From the NCBI GenBank assembly GCA_949825025.1, contig OX463780.1:20168356-20232355 (forward strand): DNA of 64,000 nucleotides, written 5' to 3'. Made by a program: the position numbers and the translations under genes. Position 1 is the first letter of the stretch, and every line of letters begins with the position of its first letter. This DNA comes from Siphlonurus alternatus (taxonomy: Eukaryota; Arthropoda; Insecta; Ephemeroptera; Siphlonuridae). Under the pieces are notes generated by a model. It saw only the letters and a program-made list of their open reading frames with translations, did not search any database and was not told the origin of the DNA. Below, piece after piece: positions 39,561 through 52,075 of the stretch.

Positions 39561-40660
39561 ACTCGACAAAACCCTTGTGAATTGGTTATTATTTTAACCA
39601 TTTTATCTTTTGAACTACAATGTACATAATATAAACATAATTAAATGCTTTAATAAACTGCAACAGTCTGCAACCATCATGCAGACTGATAAGAATAACG
39701 TGATAAACACTAAATTGTTATTTATTTATTTTATTTAACACTATGATATATAATTATATATATTATACATTATAATATATAATGCATTTCATAAATGTTC
39801 AAAGTTTAATTTATAGAGTTCTTTCATGGGGATATATTTATTATTGTCATGAGGGAAATATAAAAAGTAAGAACAAATTAATCAATATTGATTTTCACAC
39901 TGTCTTATAGTTTCAAATTGTTACAAAATTATTTCACTATAATTATTTGCTAAGAAAGTTTGGCAGAAATTTGGTTACAAAATATTTATAGTTTGAATGA
40001 CTTGCATCACTTGCATGTCATCAGAAAAGGTAAAATCCAAGACTTGACAGACAACAGTATATTATTACAACTTCCTATTTGACCAACTAATTTAATGCCA
40101 AGAAATTTCTGAAAAAGTATAGTTAACTTTTTTTTCCCCCCTTCTCTCACAAACAAATGTCTGTTTGTTTTTACAATTTAACACTAATCATACAGAACTT
40201 TCTTAGGAATGAATGAAAAATAAATAACTAATAACTGTATATATTGTATTGACAATACATTTACAGTATATAACAACCTTGGTTGTTTGTCCATCCTTTA
40301 TCCTACTGCAGGCTAGCTGCTTCTGAAAATATATCACCACAACTACTTCCTTTCTCTCTATAAAACTGAACTTGAGAAATAATATACTCTATCAGTTTCA
40401 TCTTCTTCATATTTCCTAAGCATAAATCATATTTTGTAGTGTTTTTTTTTTATCAATACTGTAATTAATCTTAATTCTTTTCAAATCACACAATTACAAA
40501 ACAGTTCAAGTAAGGCAAAACATTGTACAGTGGAAAGCAAGATGAGAGAACATTATTTATCTACTCAAGGAATATGATAAATATGCTTAACCGTTAAGTG
40601 TCCTAAAAACATTAGCTATGACGAATCTCTATTCTCCGTAACTCTTTAATACTGTACTCA

Positions 40661-40662
40661 CC
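40661..40662 (-). other. Consensus splice donor 8 bases past the LRRC45 stop codon
   Basis: Minus-strand CCCG|GTGAGTAC follows the TAG at 40670-40672. A strong donor so close after the stop suggests an intron in the 3' untranslated region or an alternative last exon. Confidence 0.5.
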
Positions 40663-40669
40663 GGGCTGG

Positions 40670-43600
40670 CTATGAGGAGGGGTTGAGAGCTTGTGAGGAC
40701 ATGGCGGCCGCAGCCCCCACCCTGGCAAGGTACTGGGTCACTGCCGAGCACAAAAGTCCAGTACGTTCTGCTTCGTCTACCCTGAGAAGAAACAAACAAA
40801 AAAGCCTGTGAAATAAATAAAAATAAATAACAGAAGTAAATAAATTATCAATTAGACAATGGACAACCTGCTTGAAATTTTTTATTGCAGAAATGAATAA
40901 AGAGTACCAAATAATGCTACTCTGAATTTTTTCAGATTTTTTTGAGACCCAGAACTATTTAAATAATTATTGAAAATGCGGCCACACCCCCTGGAGGCAT
41001 CAATAGGCGTCTAGTCCCTATCCTTTTTATTAAGGATTCAGGGGTGCCAACTTAACTTACAGAACTTTCATTAATTATGTATTTTAAAAATAGTTCCGAG
41101 ACTAAAAAATAAAATTGAAAAAATTCAGAGTAGCATATTTTGGTACCCTCTATTAATTTTTGTAATACTGTAAAAAAAAAAAAAAAAAAAAATCATGTAG
41201 GCTGTCCACTAAATGATTGACTAACTGATATTTTATCACTATTATATATCCAGTGCTGGAAGCATGAAATATAAATAAGAGTGATAAAAGTTAAGACATA
41301 TTTGCACTTTTAAAAAATCAAATAAAGAATAAGAAAAGCATGATACAGTGAAGCAAATAAAAAATTATGAAGTGATATTTATTAATTGTTTTAAAATTAA
41401 ATGTTTCAAATATGATCGTATCTTAGATCATATCTTATACTTTTATTAAGAGAAAAAAAACAAACAAAGAATTGAGTGTTTGTTAGACTGTATTGTACGA
41501 TTATAATCAGGTCTAATTATTATTTTTTTTTTCTGACGGAAGTTTATATATTATGTAAATAATAAACTAGCTTACTATCTTTGTTATTTTACACTTGGAC
41601 AACATGCCTTACATACCTGAGGGTTGTGATGTGGCGCTCCTGACAGGCCACAATGTCAGTAAGTTGGCGCACCTGCTCCTCGCGCTCACCCTGCAGCCTG
41701 GTCAGCTGGTCCTGCACCTGTGCCATCTGCACCTCCAGCCTCGCTGCATCCTCGCGCCTCCCAGCAGCCTCTGACAACTGAGCCTGCAGAGACGAGCATC
41801 GGGCACCCTCACGAGACAACTCCTGCAACAGTACAGTAAGGAAATATAAGAAAAAAATGTGAAAAACACAACAAGCATATTTAATTCAACTCTAAATTCC
41901 TACATCAACTCATTCATATAATATTGTATCACATTTAATTTTTAAAGGGACATAGGACAATGCAGGGACCGGATGCACGCGTTTTTTTCGTGCATCCGAG
42001 ATGCGCATCCGGATGCAAATTAATTTTTCGTGCATCCATGGATGTGCATCCAGATGCAAATTTATTTTTCATGCATCTGGGATGCGCATCCGGATGCAAA
42101 TTTATTTTCCATGCATCTGGGATGCGCATCCGGATGCATTAATTTTTTCCCGTGCATCTGGGATGCACGGATGCGGATGCAAGCCCATTTTTGCGCATCC
42201 GTGTGCATCTTGCATCTGCATCCGATCTTTGGTTTTTATAATACACTTTGTTTCTTGCAATTTTAAACGACAAGTGGCAAATAAATTTAAAAAAATGCCT
42301 CGTATTAAAGATTTATTTAGAGGCCATTAGCAAAAAAGCTGATAAAAAAAAAAGAGAAAAAAAAGTGTTAAATGGATGCAAATTTATTTTTCGTGCATCC
42401 GGATGCAAATTTATTTTTCATGCATCTGGGATGCGCATCCGGATGCATTCATTTTTCCCCGTGCATCTGGGATGCGCATCCGGATGCATTCATTTTTCCC
42501 TGTGCATCTGGGATGTACGGATGCGGATGCAAGCCCATTTTTGCGCATCCGTGTGCATCTTGCATCTGCATCCGCATCCGATCCCTGGGACAATGCAATC
42601 ATGAATGCATAAAAAGTTTATGTAAGATATGTTAGTGTGAGAAACGAGAAAATTTCCGTTGTCGGACCATCCCCCGAATTTATAAAAATTAAATAAATAC
42701 AGACAGCCGCAGGGCAATTGCACAGACAACATCGCACTGAGCATGGCTGGGCGGGAGGAGGGGGAGTGAGTTCCATGGAAAATTGGCCTTTCGTGATTGC
42801 TGACGTCAGCAATCCATACTTCAGTTACTCGCTGGGCGTTTACCCTGAGGCACTCGCCACCGTGCGGCATGTATTCATACTCAGTTAGTGGGTAACTTTA
42901 AAATAAAAAATACTTATTTTTATGGTCCCCTGTCCCTTTAAAGGGGTACCAAAGTGAATACTTTTTTTACATGTTCGGGCAGCTGCGAATTATTCTAACA
43001 TCTCTGTGGCTCCATATTTACGTATGATGCCTGGTTATTTTACAATTAATTATTTAGTTTGAAAAGTGAGTTTGAAAACCGTTGGTTGATTCAAGCATGC
43101 CCGCGGCCGCAGCGGCCGATGATACGACAAGAAGGAGGCGGGGAGGAGGTTCCCCCGATTCGCGGGAGATTCTCGTCGTATCAGCGGCTGCTGCTGGAGC
43201 GCATGGGCTTGAATCAACCAACGGTTATCAAACTCACTTTTCAAACTAAATAATTAATTGTAAAATAACTAGGCATTGTACGAAAATATTGAGCCACAGG
43301 GATATCAGAATAATTCCTAGCTGCCCGAATATGTAAAAAAAGTATTCACTTTGGTACCCCTTTAAGGTATTTAAAAGTTGTTTTTTTTGTCTCTATGTTG
43401 TATTATGTACAGCCACATGAGAAATAAATGAATTACTAATGTGATTTCCAAATGTGGATTTTTTTTTATATGATTAAAACTTAACTAAATTACTACATAT
43501 ATATATGTATAAATTATTTCTCTATTTTACTGGTTTTAAAAATCGAAAATTGACAACCTGTATGACATTTTTTTTTCTTCAGAAATAAATAGAGGGTGCC

Positions 43601-46600
43601 AAATTATGGTACTGTACTCTGATTTATTGCAGATTTATTATTTTTTTATCCAGGAACTATTTTTATAAAAATTATTGTAAGTGTGGCCATGCCTCCTGGA
43701 GGCTTTAATAGACTTTTAGACTTTTTATTAAGGATCCAGGGGGACCAAAAGAACTTGCAGAACTTTAAATAATTCAAAAAATTGTAACCAGGACTAAAAA
43801 AAAAAAAAAAAAAAATCTTACTAACATAATTTGGTACCCTCTATTCATTTTTGCAATAAAAAAAAATTGTCTTGCTGAATATCTTTTGTAATATTTATTT
43901 TACTGTGCCTCCTTCCCCATCCTTAACAAGTATAACCCCCCTCCTCTTGTTTTCTGTTTTTTCAGACTGACCTGGCGTAGCTGTGCCACGAGCTCGATCT
44001 GCCTGGCCAGCTCCTGCCTGTGGGTCTCTTCGTCTCGCCGCAGGCCAGTCACCAACATCTTCTGTCCCTCCAGCTCTGAGCCTAGTGTGCTTTTTTCTGT
44101 CATGAGGGCAGCCATGGTCGCCTGCAGCATTGACACTCGCTCTGCCTGCAACAAAATCGACTAGGTCACAAGCAAATTAAATACATATTACAGAATTAGG
44201 TTGCTGCATGCCATTTTTTTAGTAGCTCAATCGAAAGAGGAGGTTGAGAAATGCACCTATGAATTTTATGCGATTTTTTTTAGTACTGCATCATACCTAA
44301 AATGGAGATGATAAGAGGTCACGTGACCTGGAGGCGCCTTCCGAAACGCCTATGACGTCATTACATTCTTTGGTTTATCTATATAACACATGTAAACAAT
44401 TATTGCATTGTTGCATGTTTATTAAAAATTATTATTTGTTTCCATAGCAACGCGGTTGTTTACAAGCATTATATAGTTGAACCAAAGAATGTAATGACGT
44501 CATAGGCGTTGCGGACAAAGCCTCCAGGTCACGTGACCTCTTATCATCTCTATTTTAGGTATGATGCAGTACTAAAAAAAATCACATAAAATTCATAGGT
44601 GCATTTCTCAACCTCCTCTTTCAATTGAACTACTAAAAAAATGGCATGCAGCAACCTAATTGTAAAAATTAAGGCAACAAGTTTTTTTGAAAAATCTGCA
44701 GCATTGCAAACCATAAAGAGGATAATGATGAATTATGTCACTCATGAATAGAAACAGGGCAACACAAATGCACGAGCTCTATTTGTATTGTAACAAAGTT
44801 TCTGTATGCAATTAAAGTAAACCTAGGTAACTATCGTCATGCCAGCGTCTACTTCACCAAGGTCAATTCGGTGGAAAATCACTAATTGCAAATGTACATT
44901 TTAAAGTAGCTTTAAATAATGACAAGTTACAGATTTTCCAACCAAATTGACTTCTGAAAAGTAGACGCTACCATGACAATATGCTTTTCTATTTTATTTC
45001 ACAACATATTTATTTTGATGCAACTTTTTTTTTTTTTTTTTATAGGTCTCTGCAACAAAAGATGAGGGAGCAATTGCAATGTACCTCATGCTGGGCCGCC
45101 TGCTCCCTGGCTGCAGCTAATGCCTCGCTGTGGCTTTGTGCCTCTGCAGCCAAACGTGCTTCAAGCTCCATCCTTGCCCGCTCCAGCCGTTCTACCTGCT
45201 GCTCGGCCTCAGCCCCGGCCCTCTGCAGACGCTCCTCGGCGCTTGCACGCTCCTGACGCACACGCTGCACGGCCGCCAGGGCACGTTCCTCTGCAGCCTT
45301 CACCACGTCTGCACAGAGCGGACGACGAGTCAAGCAAACAGGGAGACCCGCGATTTGACAAACAATAAATAATATGTAACACATAAGTGGTTGTTGCTTG
45401 CTGTAAAGGATGAGCACGTAGAGTTTGGCCTTCAGGCATGCAGACTCAAGTGTATAGCAGTAGAACAGAATTAAAAATTAAATTCCATGATTTTTTTAGG
45501 AGTATTATTTTTTCCCCCAGGTGGAATGAATCAAACATTATTAAGCATCTTGTAAGCCTTTGGGTTTAAAATAAAGTCTAGTTATGTTACCAAAGCATTT
45601 AAAAAAGCAACCCCAAAGATAAGTTTTTTTAATGCAAAAACAATACAATTACAGTACCACGTTTATTAAAAAAATTAAATTTCACGAGTTTCTATATTTT
45701 TTTGTTTTTTTTTTTATTATTATGTTCAAATTTCGTAAACTTAACAAATATGTTAGCAAAATCCAGGAGTATTCCAGGAGATTTGTTACTATTTTTTTCA
45801 GTTGTGAGGGGGGGAGGGGGGAAGAAGGAAGGGAGGGGGGTATTTTTTAATTTTAAATTTATTATATTTGCTTTATTTATGTGGTCTTCTTTTTAGCTAT
45901 TTTTATTTATTTTTTTACGAGTGAGTATCTTTTTGTTTTTTTGTGGTTCAAGAGAATTTGATTTAATATATTGCAGTTCAATAGTAGTACAGAAGGCAGC
46001 GAAGATGACAGCACTGACCAGCACACTTAGCGTTGTGCAGCACAAGCTTCTCCTGCAGCTCAGCGCACTCTCGTTGCAGCCTCTCGACCTCCTCATGCTG
46101 TGCTGCACTGTGGGCCTGCAGCGTCTGTACGAGGTGACGAGCCTTCTCTAGCTGACCGCGAGCCTCTCTCAGCTCGCCCTCCAGCTCCGCAGTCTCCTAC
46201 ACACCACCAGACAAAACAATGTAGTTGTTCACTCCAGTCTTGTGGCTAGAAACCTTGAAGATAGTTGGTAAATAATTAAAAAAAATATATATACTGTAGT
46301 TCAAAAATATTTCTTTTTCAGTCTATCAATCAGATGACTTTGCCGATTAAAGTTGCATCCAATTTAATTTTTATGATTTAAGTTTTAACATAAACTTGAA
46401 AATATTAAAAAAAAATAAAAAATAATAATTAATAATTAAAAAATGAAACAAACAAATAAAGAAACAACTGAATGAATGAATGAATGAATGAATGAATGAA
46501 TGAATGAATGAATGAATGAATGAACAAAATATACTAATATTAGAACACCATTTACTTGCGAATTGTATTCTATTCACAAATTGAACAACTAAACGTTTTT

Positions 46601-49600
46601 CGCACACAACACGCCAAAGATTAGTGCCACACCTTATCTCTATCCAGCTGCAGCCCTTGGTTCATTTCTTGCAAAGTCTCAATCTGACCGTCCTTGTCTT
46701 TCAGCAGAGACTCCAGCGTAGCCGCTCGCTTCTTACTGGATGCCAGCTGTGCCTCCGCCCGCAACAGCTCGTCCTGACGCTCCCTGCACACATACATCAG
46801 ATATTCAGCAAGATTTCTTTTATTTTCTTACCGCTTTTTTTTTATGTTCAGCGTTGTACATTTTTAAAACACATTTTTTCTCCATGTTTGATGGTCTTAA
46901 ATTCCAAATTTGATTTGTTAACAGCTGCAAACATCAATTTAGCAAAAATAATGACAGCAAAGTAGCAAAAATTTGGAGTTATAAGCTGTGTTTCTTATTT
47001 TGCCTTGTTCCTTTTTAAAATAGAAACATATACTGTAAATTAAATGAAAAATAGACAAAAAGTACTGATGTGTGTCACCACATAGATATTTGATTTAATT
47101 TATAATACGACAGCAGTTAAACAGATGTAGTTTGAGAGGTGTGGCTACAGAACTTTCAAAGCTCAAACGCAAAAATATTACCATAATTAGTTTGGCCACT
47201 AGATTTGCAGCCATACTCATAATCTGAAAACACTTTTTACCATCCACTTCATTGAAGTGCATTATAAAGATATTGCATTGAAAAAACATGAATTGGAAAA
47301 AAATAATTACTGTACTTTAATTTTTTTATGACAACATTGAATACTTCATTGAGGTATTCAATGGATGATGCAATGTTTAATCTATTTGGTCTCAAAATAT
47401 ACTGCTCACTTGCAGAAGTCCAGATACAAGCAAGCAGAACATAGCTCTCTAACACTCACCTGGCAAGGGAGCCTAGCTTCTGGCCTTGGTGTTGTAGCAG
47501 GAATCGTACGCCCGAGGCTCGTTGTCCCTCACGCTGCTCCAAATGGGCGGAGTGGCGAGCCAGCTGTGCGCACCGAGCCTGCCACTCCTGGGCCAGCTGG
47601 GCAATCTCTCCATTATGTGCTGCCGCTTGTTCTGGACACCAAACTTTAGTATAGTAATACGTTGTGATAAGCTAAGAGTACGAGTAGTGGTTAATACATA
47701 ACAAAAGCAACATAAAAAAGGTAATTAATTTTAATAACGTGTTCCGATGAAGGCACCTAAACTTACATAAAAGAAAGATGATAATAGAAACAACACAGTT
47801 TTCATATGCACAGTCAATCACTTCAAGGGTTTTAATTTTTTTTTTTTTTTCTTAGCTAAGATATTTGGCAAGTGCTTGTCATCATTACCTATAGCCAGGG
47901 AGAGGTCAGTATTGAACTGATTGCCATCAAGCTGCAGGCTAGAGAGTTTAGAGTTTGCCTGCACTGCATTGAGCAGCTCCCTCCCATCTCCAGGTCCCAG
48001 CGAGTTCCAACGAAGATCTAAAAATTAAGGTAAGGATTAAAAAAAGTTAATGAAAGTAGATGCTTTAACTCTCTTGCACTATAGATAGTACTTGATAAAA
48101 ATAAAGAAGGAATGGAAGCTACCGGTAGTTTTCTTCTCAACCAAATATTCAATTGTGTGAGTAAATCAATTTTATATTATTATTCAATTTATTAGGATCG
48201 ACAACCCATCGAGAAGTGACCTACCAAGAGTTTTGAGGGTCTTGTTGCTCCTGCAGGCACTGGCCAGGTCCCTCACAGCCCACGGGCCTAGCTGGTTATT
48301 CCTCAGGTCCACTTCTTCGATACTCTCGTTAACACCCAAGCCATCACACAGAACTCCGAACGAGTCACGACCACAGCCCAGCGAGTTCCATTGCAGGAAC
48401 AGCCTGTGATAACATTAATAGTTTGTAAGAATTGTAAATGACAGGAGTATTCTTTATTTTATTAGAGCTAATTAGGAGAAGTGCTAATTTACTTTAAGCA
48501 AAATAAATTGTTTTCAGAAGTGTAGGGGGTGCAAGAATTCATAATTTTGCAATAATCATATAATTATGTACTGTACCATATTTTGTGATGCTTTGATTAA
48601 AAAAAAAAAAAGAAAAAGAAAAAATTACTACATCAGCCAAACAGCACAGTACAAAATACACAATGTGAAATTATCAGATGATGGAAAAACAAAAGTATGC
48701 ATACCGGTAATTAAAAGTGGTTGGATTATTTTCCTGCAGCGCGTCCTTTGTACTGTCAGACTATCAAGTTAATATATAAGGCTCAATTGAGACTGTACAT
48801 GCACCATATGTCTTTGGCATTCCGAAAGTCACGAATTTTCTAAAATCTACCAGTATAAGGGTTTATTTGTAAATTAAAATATACAGTGCACATCATGTTT
48901 TTTTCTAAAAATAATGGAAATGAAAATATATTTTGTACTGTTATAATTATATATCAACATCAACCAAAGAAACCTTTTCAATGTTGTTGTTTGACGCAGT
49001 AAAGCTCCAATCTTCATAGCAGTATTTGTTTGTAAATTGTTGCTACTCAAATCAGCGTCTGTGATGGATGAATTTTTAGAGAGCCCAGACAAGATGTGGG
49101 ATGCTCCCAGTGATGGAAGCATACAGTTGGACACATCAAGTTTTCGTAGCAGCGTTGATGTTGAAATTAACTTTCCCAGGATTTGGCAAGTTGTTGTTGA
49201 GAGTGTGATGCCCGCTAGGTTAAGACAGCCGGTTAGTCTGAAATATAATTAAATGAAACATTTAGCTTATCATTATCAATAAAATTAACTATAATATACT
49301 TGATATGTACCGGTAATATACCGATATCATACATATATATTCATATATGCATACAGTATGCATATGCCAGATGCCAGAAAGGAAATATCAGAGTGCATCA
49401 GAACTAAATAAAAAATCTGAAATCTGAAAAATCACAAAAGGTGTGATATGTATTTTATCAAATAGATACTGTATGGCATAATGCATATTAAGGTGCTTTT
49501 ACATATTCAAAAATTGCTACGGAATCCGTATGCATAATTATGTCAAGTACAGTATCATACTGCACAGAGTATGCATATGCATATAAGTCATTCCAAGCAC

Positions 49601-49696
49601 TTACTCTGACTTTGCTAGGGCGTTCTCCAATACCGACTGAGGTTGCACTTTCATCGACGCACATATTCTGAGATATTCTTGTCTGTCGCAACTCAT
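40670..49696 (-). CDS. LRRC45: LRRC45 orthologue: leucine-rich repeat and coiled-coil centriolar linker protein, 11 coding exons
   Basis: Exons in transcript order, all bounded by GT-AG introns with matching phases: 49605-49696, 48974-49237, 48225-48403, 47889-48017, 47460-47631, 46633-46783, 46019-46196, 45085-45308, 43972-44145, 41617-41822, 40670-40781. The sum is 1,881 nt, or 626 residues plus TAG; vertebrate LRRC45 is about 670. The start is ATG at 49696 (MSCDRQEYLRICASMK), which aligns with the vertebrate N-terminus. Residues ~30-222 are leucine-rich repeats (LDVSNCML, DLSSNNLQ, LQWNSLG, VDLRNNQLG, DLRWNSLG, LQLDGNQF). Residues ~223-590 are a charged, Q/E/R/A-rich coiled coil. The tail EAERTGLLCSAVTQYL matches the family C-terminus. 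Known role: LRRC45 joins the fibrous linker between centrioles with rootletin and CEP250 and supports ciliogenesis. The exon 7 donor was set at 46018 because only that phase joins exon 8. Exons are GC-rich against AT-rich introns. A possible poly(A) signal (minus AATAAA) lies at 39837-39842. Identity is confident; exact ends of exons 7 and 11 less so. Confidence 0.93.
40858..41210. mobile_element. Foldback MITE of the TTTATTGCAG family (LRRC45 intron 10)
   Basis: Left end AATGGACAACCTGCTTGAAA; right end decayed (GGCTGTCCACT). Centre with CCCCTGGAGGCATCAATAGG and AAGGATTCAGGGGTGCC, as in 12.0 and 62.2 kb but inverted. Confidence 0.85.
41946..42937. mobile_element. TTAA-flanked element containing a minisatellite (LRRC45 intron 9)
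   Basis: Ends AGGGACATAGGAC and GTCCCCTGTCCCT are inverted and flanked by TTAA (41942-41945, 42938-42941). The right TTAA is also the left TTAA of the next element. The first two thirds are two blocks of ~40-bp tandem repeats; the last third is unique. Confidence 0.68.
41968..42592. repeat. Minisatellite of ~40-bp units in two blocks
   Basis: Units built on GGATGCAAATTTATTTTTC, ATGCATCTGGGATGCGCATCC repeat at 41968-42230 and 42372-42592, separated by ~140 bp of unrelated AT-rich sequence. The ends of both blocks are homologous (GATGCGGATGCAAGCCCATT, TTGCGCATCCGTGTGCATC), as if a long unit had been duplicated. Open frames here (repeating CIWDAHPDA-like words) are a product of the repeat, not genes. 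Confidence 0.9.
42942..43361. mobile_element. TTAA-flanked foldback MITE, 420 bp (LRRC45 intron 9)
   Basis: Inverted ends AGGGGTACCAAAGTGAATAC are flanked by TTAA (42938-42941, 43362-43365). Arms include GTTTGAAAAGTGAGTTTGA and TTGGTTGATTCAAGC; the centre is GC-rich with NotI-like GCGGCCGC. Confidence 0.92.
43548..43878. mobile_element. Diverged foldback MITE of the TTTATTGCAG family (LRRC45 intron 9)
   Basis: Left end TTGACAACCTGTATGACATT, then TTCAGAAATAAATAGAGGG; the right side has TGGTACCCTCTATTCATTTT. The centre CTCCTGGAGGCTTTAATAG is diverged from its relatives. Confidence 0.75.
44198..44657. mobile_element. 460-bp foldback MITE, AATT target duplication (LRRC45 intron 8)
   Basis: Ends AGGTTGCTGCATGCCATTTT are inverted repeats within a long palindrome, flanked by AATT (44194-44197 and 44658-44661). 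The interior has paired GGTCACGTGACC and CATTACATTCTTTGG blocks around an unpaired centre. It is ~95% identical to the copy at 61287-61746 and has the same length. Confidence 0.9.
46470..46523. repeat. (GAAT)n microsatellite in LRRC45 intron 6
   Basis: About thirteen tandem GAAT units. The minus-strand frame reading FIHSFIHS here is an artefact. Confidence 0.97.
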
Positions 49697-49942
49697 TTTA
49701 AACGTATTTTTTATGCAATTAATTTGTCAAGATCAAGAAACCGCAGAAGAAGGAAGAAAAGTCAGTCATGTCTACTATATAGTCTGTATATGCATATACA
49801 AGTCCCGCCATATCACAGCTGGCGTGCAGTGCGTGCCGGTGCGTGCAGAGCTGGCGCAAGGACGCTACAGTATACAGTATGCTGGCGTGGCGTCCCGATT
49901 CCCGGGCAAATCCCGGCCCCCTGGCGTCCGTAGTGTCCGTAG
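49697..49942 (-). promoter_or_regulatory. LRRC45 upstream region, cut short by the P-like insertion
   Basis: The 246 bases between the LRRC45 ATG and the P-like element are GC-richer (GCTGGCGTGCAGTGCGTG, GATTCCCGGGCAAATCCCGG) and should hold the 5' untranslated region and core promoter. No convincing TATA box is placed. The 9-bp target duplication ends this region. Confidence 0.4.
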
Positions 49943-50634
49943 CAAGGTCCCTCTACATAAGGTTGGACGCTCCCAGAGAATTTTAGACTGCGCTTCTAAT
50001 CTGACAGCCAATCAGAGAATGAAACGTCACAGGCTCGAGCTGTGACAGCTGTTAAGAATGTTATATGGCGCTTATATGGTGCATTCGGGAGCATTTTGAT
50101 CCCAGCGTTTTTTTTTTAATCTGACTCGTTAAATATTAATATTTATTGTGATTTAATGATTTTCGCATTCTACGGTATTAAAATTGCCTACCTCTTTAGC
50201 AGTCTCACCCTACTTAGTTGAATTTTTAGGCAGTTAAAAAAACTTAAAGCTGATTCCGACACGGTCCCGTGTTACAGTAGGTTTGTAATGCACCTTTGGA
50301 AAAGAAGGAAGAAATAAAAAGTAAAAGTTACATTAAAATTTGAAATGCAAGTGAGTATGATATAAGGTATGCATATAATATAATGTATTAATAGTATATT
50401 TGTAATTCTGCACTATGTATTGTATGCATGTACTCTGTTGAATAGAATATACATACTGCATACAATTATGTTTATAATATTCTTTGACATAATACATAAT
50501 ATATTATGTATAGAATAATGTATGCATCATGTACTGTCTGCATACACGACTCTACTGTGTGTGCTCTAAACTGTAATAATCATATGCCCGATTTATATAC
50601 TTAATTGTGTCAATTGTGTGTGGTTGCACATCTC

Positions 50635-50668
50635 ACTTTGGTCCATGATGTCCGTCCTGACTGAGGTT
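50635..50668 (+). mobile_element. SINE core fragment inside the P-like transposon
   Basis: CTTTGGTCCAT followed by GTCCGTCCTGACTGAGG matches the core of the 5S-headed SINE at 63664-64000, in sense orientation. Only about 35 bases are recognisable; no head or tail is seen. Confidence 0.55.
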
Positions 50669-52017
50669 ATAGTTATGTCTGTTGTGACTTTCGTCACACT
50701 CACTGGGCCGGCTTTACACTATGCGTAATTAACAATAGAGTATGCATACATGCGTAGTTCATTTGATTACAAACAACTACAGTACTGTAGCAATAGAATG
50801 TGAGAAACGTAGATATTATTTCTTTCGTGAATCACACCCATGCATTGTTATTTTCTTTACAATTTAAGACATAATATGCCGTAATTACATAGATGTGTAC
50901 AGTACTGTAAATATGCAGTACTAAATGCACTAACAGGAGCTTTAGGTTTTGCTTATTCCCGGACTTACTTAAAACATTACGGTATGCATATTTTGACATC
51001 ACAACACGTACTGTTTTTTATTGTCCGTCACAATGTCTAGAACAAGATATCAGAGAGCTTGTCATGCAGAATATTGTTGTGAAATATTCTAATAAAAGGC
51101 AATAGAAGTCTTGTTGTTTTGTACATTATATTGGCAACGACGCTCTCTCAATTTTGTGTTATAATGTTATAATTAGCTACACTGAAAATTAAAATAGAGA
51201 ATGTTTCACACAAACCTGAAGTAAATATACACAATTCCCCTCACTTTCTATCCTGCACTACAGGTCTTGTTTGATAATAAATTATTTTTTCTTAACTCGG
51301 GATCTTAGACGTGTGATGATATATTTGCAGACGCTTCCTCAAAACACATTTTGAGGGGAGTAATTTCTGATGTGAAGGAATGCAGGACACATGAGTAACA
51401 AGACAAGAGCATGCATGCGGCTGCATACCAAAACCTTTGACGATGACAGGTGAGTCTGCTGCAATATTAAAAAATAAAAATGACCCCTCCCATCCCCCCC
51501 ACTCATTTCCCCAAATTTTTATAAATATGCCTCCTGTAAAATAATTACTATTACTTTTTTAGTATATTAGGTACGTATTTATCTTATTTCATGAATGATA
51601 CAACATGCATTAACACATGATAAATGTAGTTCATTATAAACACTTGATATCTACAAGTTATAATTAATAATTATGAAGTATAATCCGTTTGCCGGACAAA
51701 AAATACAAATTCAGAGTGAATGTTTCAACTAACATGGGTTCTTACCTTCAAATATCTTAAAAAATACACCGTTATGTAGTATGAAAAAAAAGTGATGTTC
51801 TGTGACCTGAGTTTTTAAGCTAAAAACCAAATTTAAAAAAATGACCAGTCCATTTTTCTAAAAAAAAAAAAATCGAGAAAAACTCTGATGAAAGTGAACA
51901 TGCTAGATATCTATGTAATTAATAACTGCAATAGCTTATATCTTTGTTAATTCAAACACACACCCTCTGATGTATGATTGACTAAGTGTAGAAATCTCTT
52001 TTAAACAGAAAACAGAC

Positions 52018-52075
52018 CCCCCCCCCCCCCCCCCCCCCCCCGCCAGAGCCACGGGCTGGAACCGCCCCTGTGGTT
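52018..52075. repeat. C-run followed by a hAT-like terminus
   Basis: A 23-base C run, then GCCAGAGCCACGGGCTGG and AACCGCCCCTG. The complement CAGGGGCGGTT is typical of many hAT MITE ends. The other end was not found. Confidence 0.45.

Noticed and set aside
41960..42592. CRISPR-like array
   Set aside because: Repeat units are contiguous without unique spacers, and this is an animal intron.
42001..42870. Six overlapping frames up to 126 codons with DAHPDA/CIWDAHP-like repeats
   Set aside because: Produced by the minisatellite being open in several frames on both strands; it lies in an intron.
45120..45439. Open frames antisense or out of frame to LRRC45 exon 8
   Set aside because: Shadows of the GC-rich coiled-coil exon, whose phase-consistent frame fits the family.
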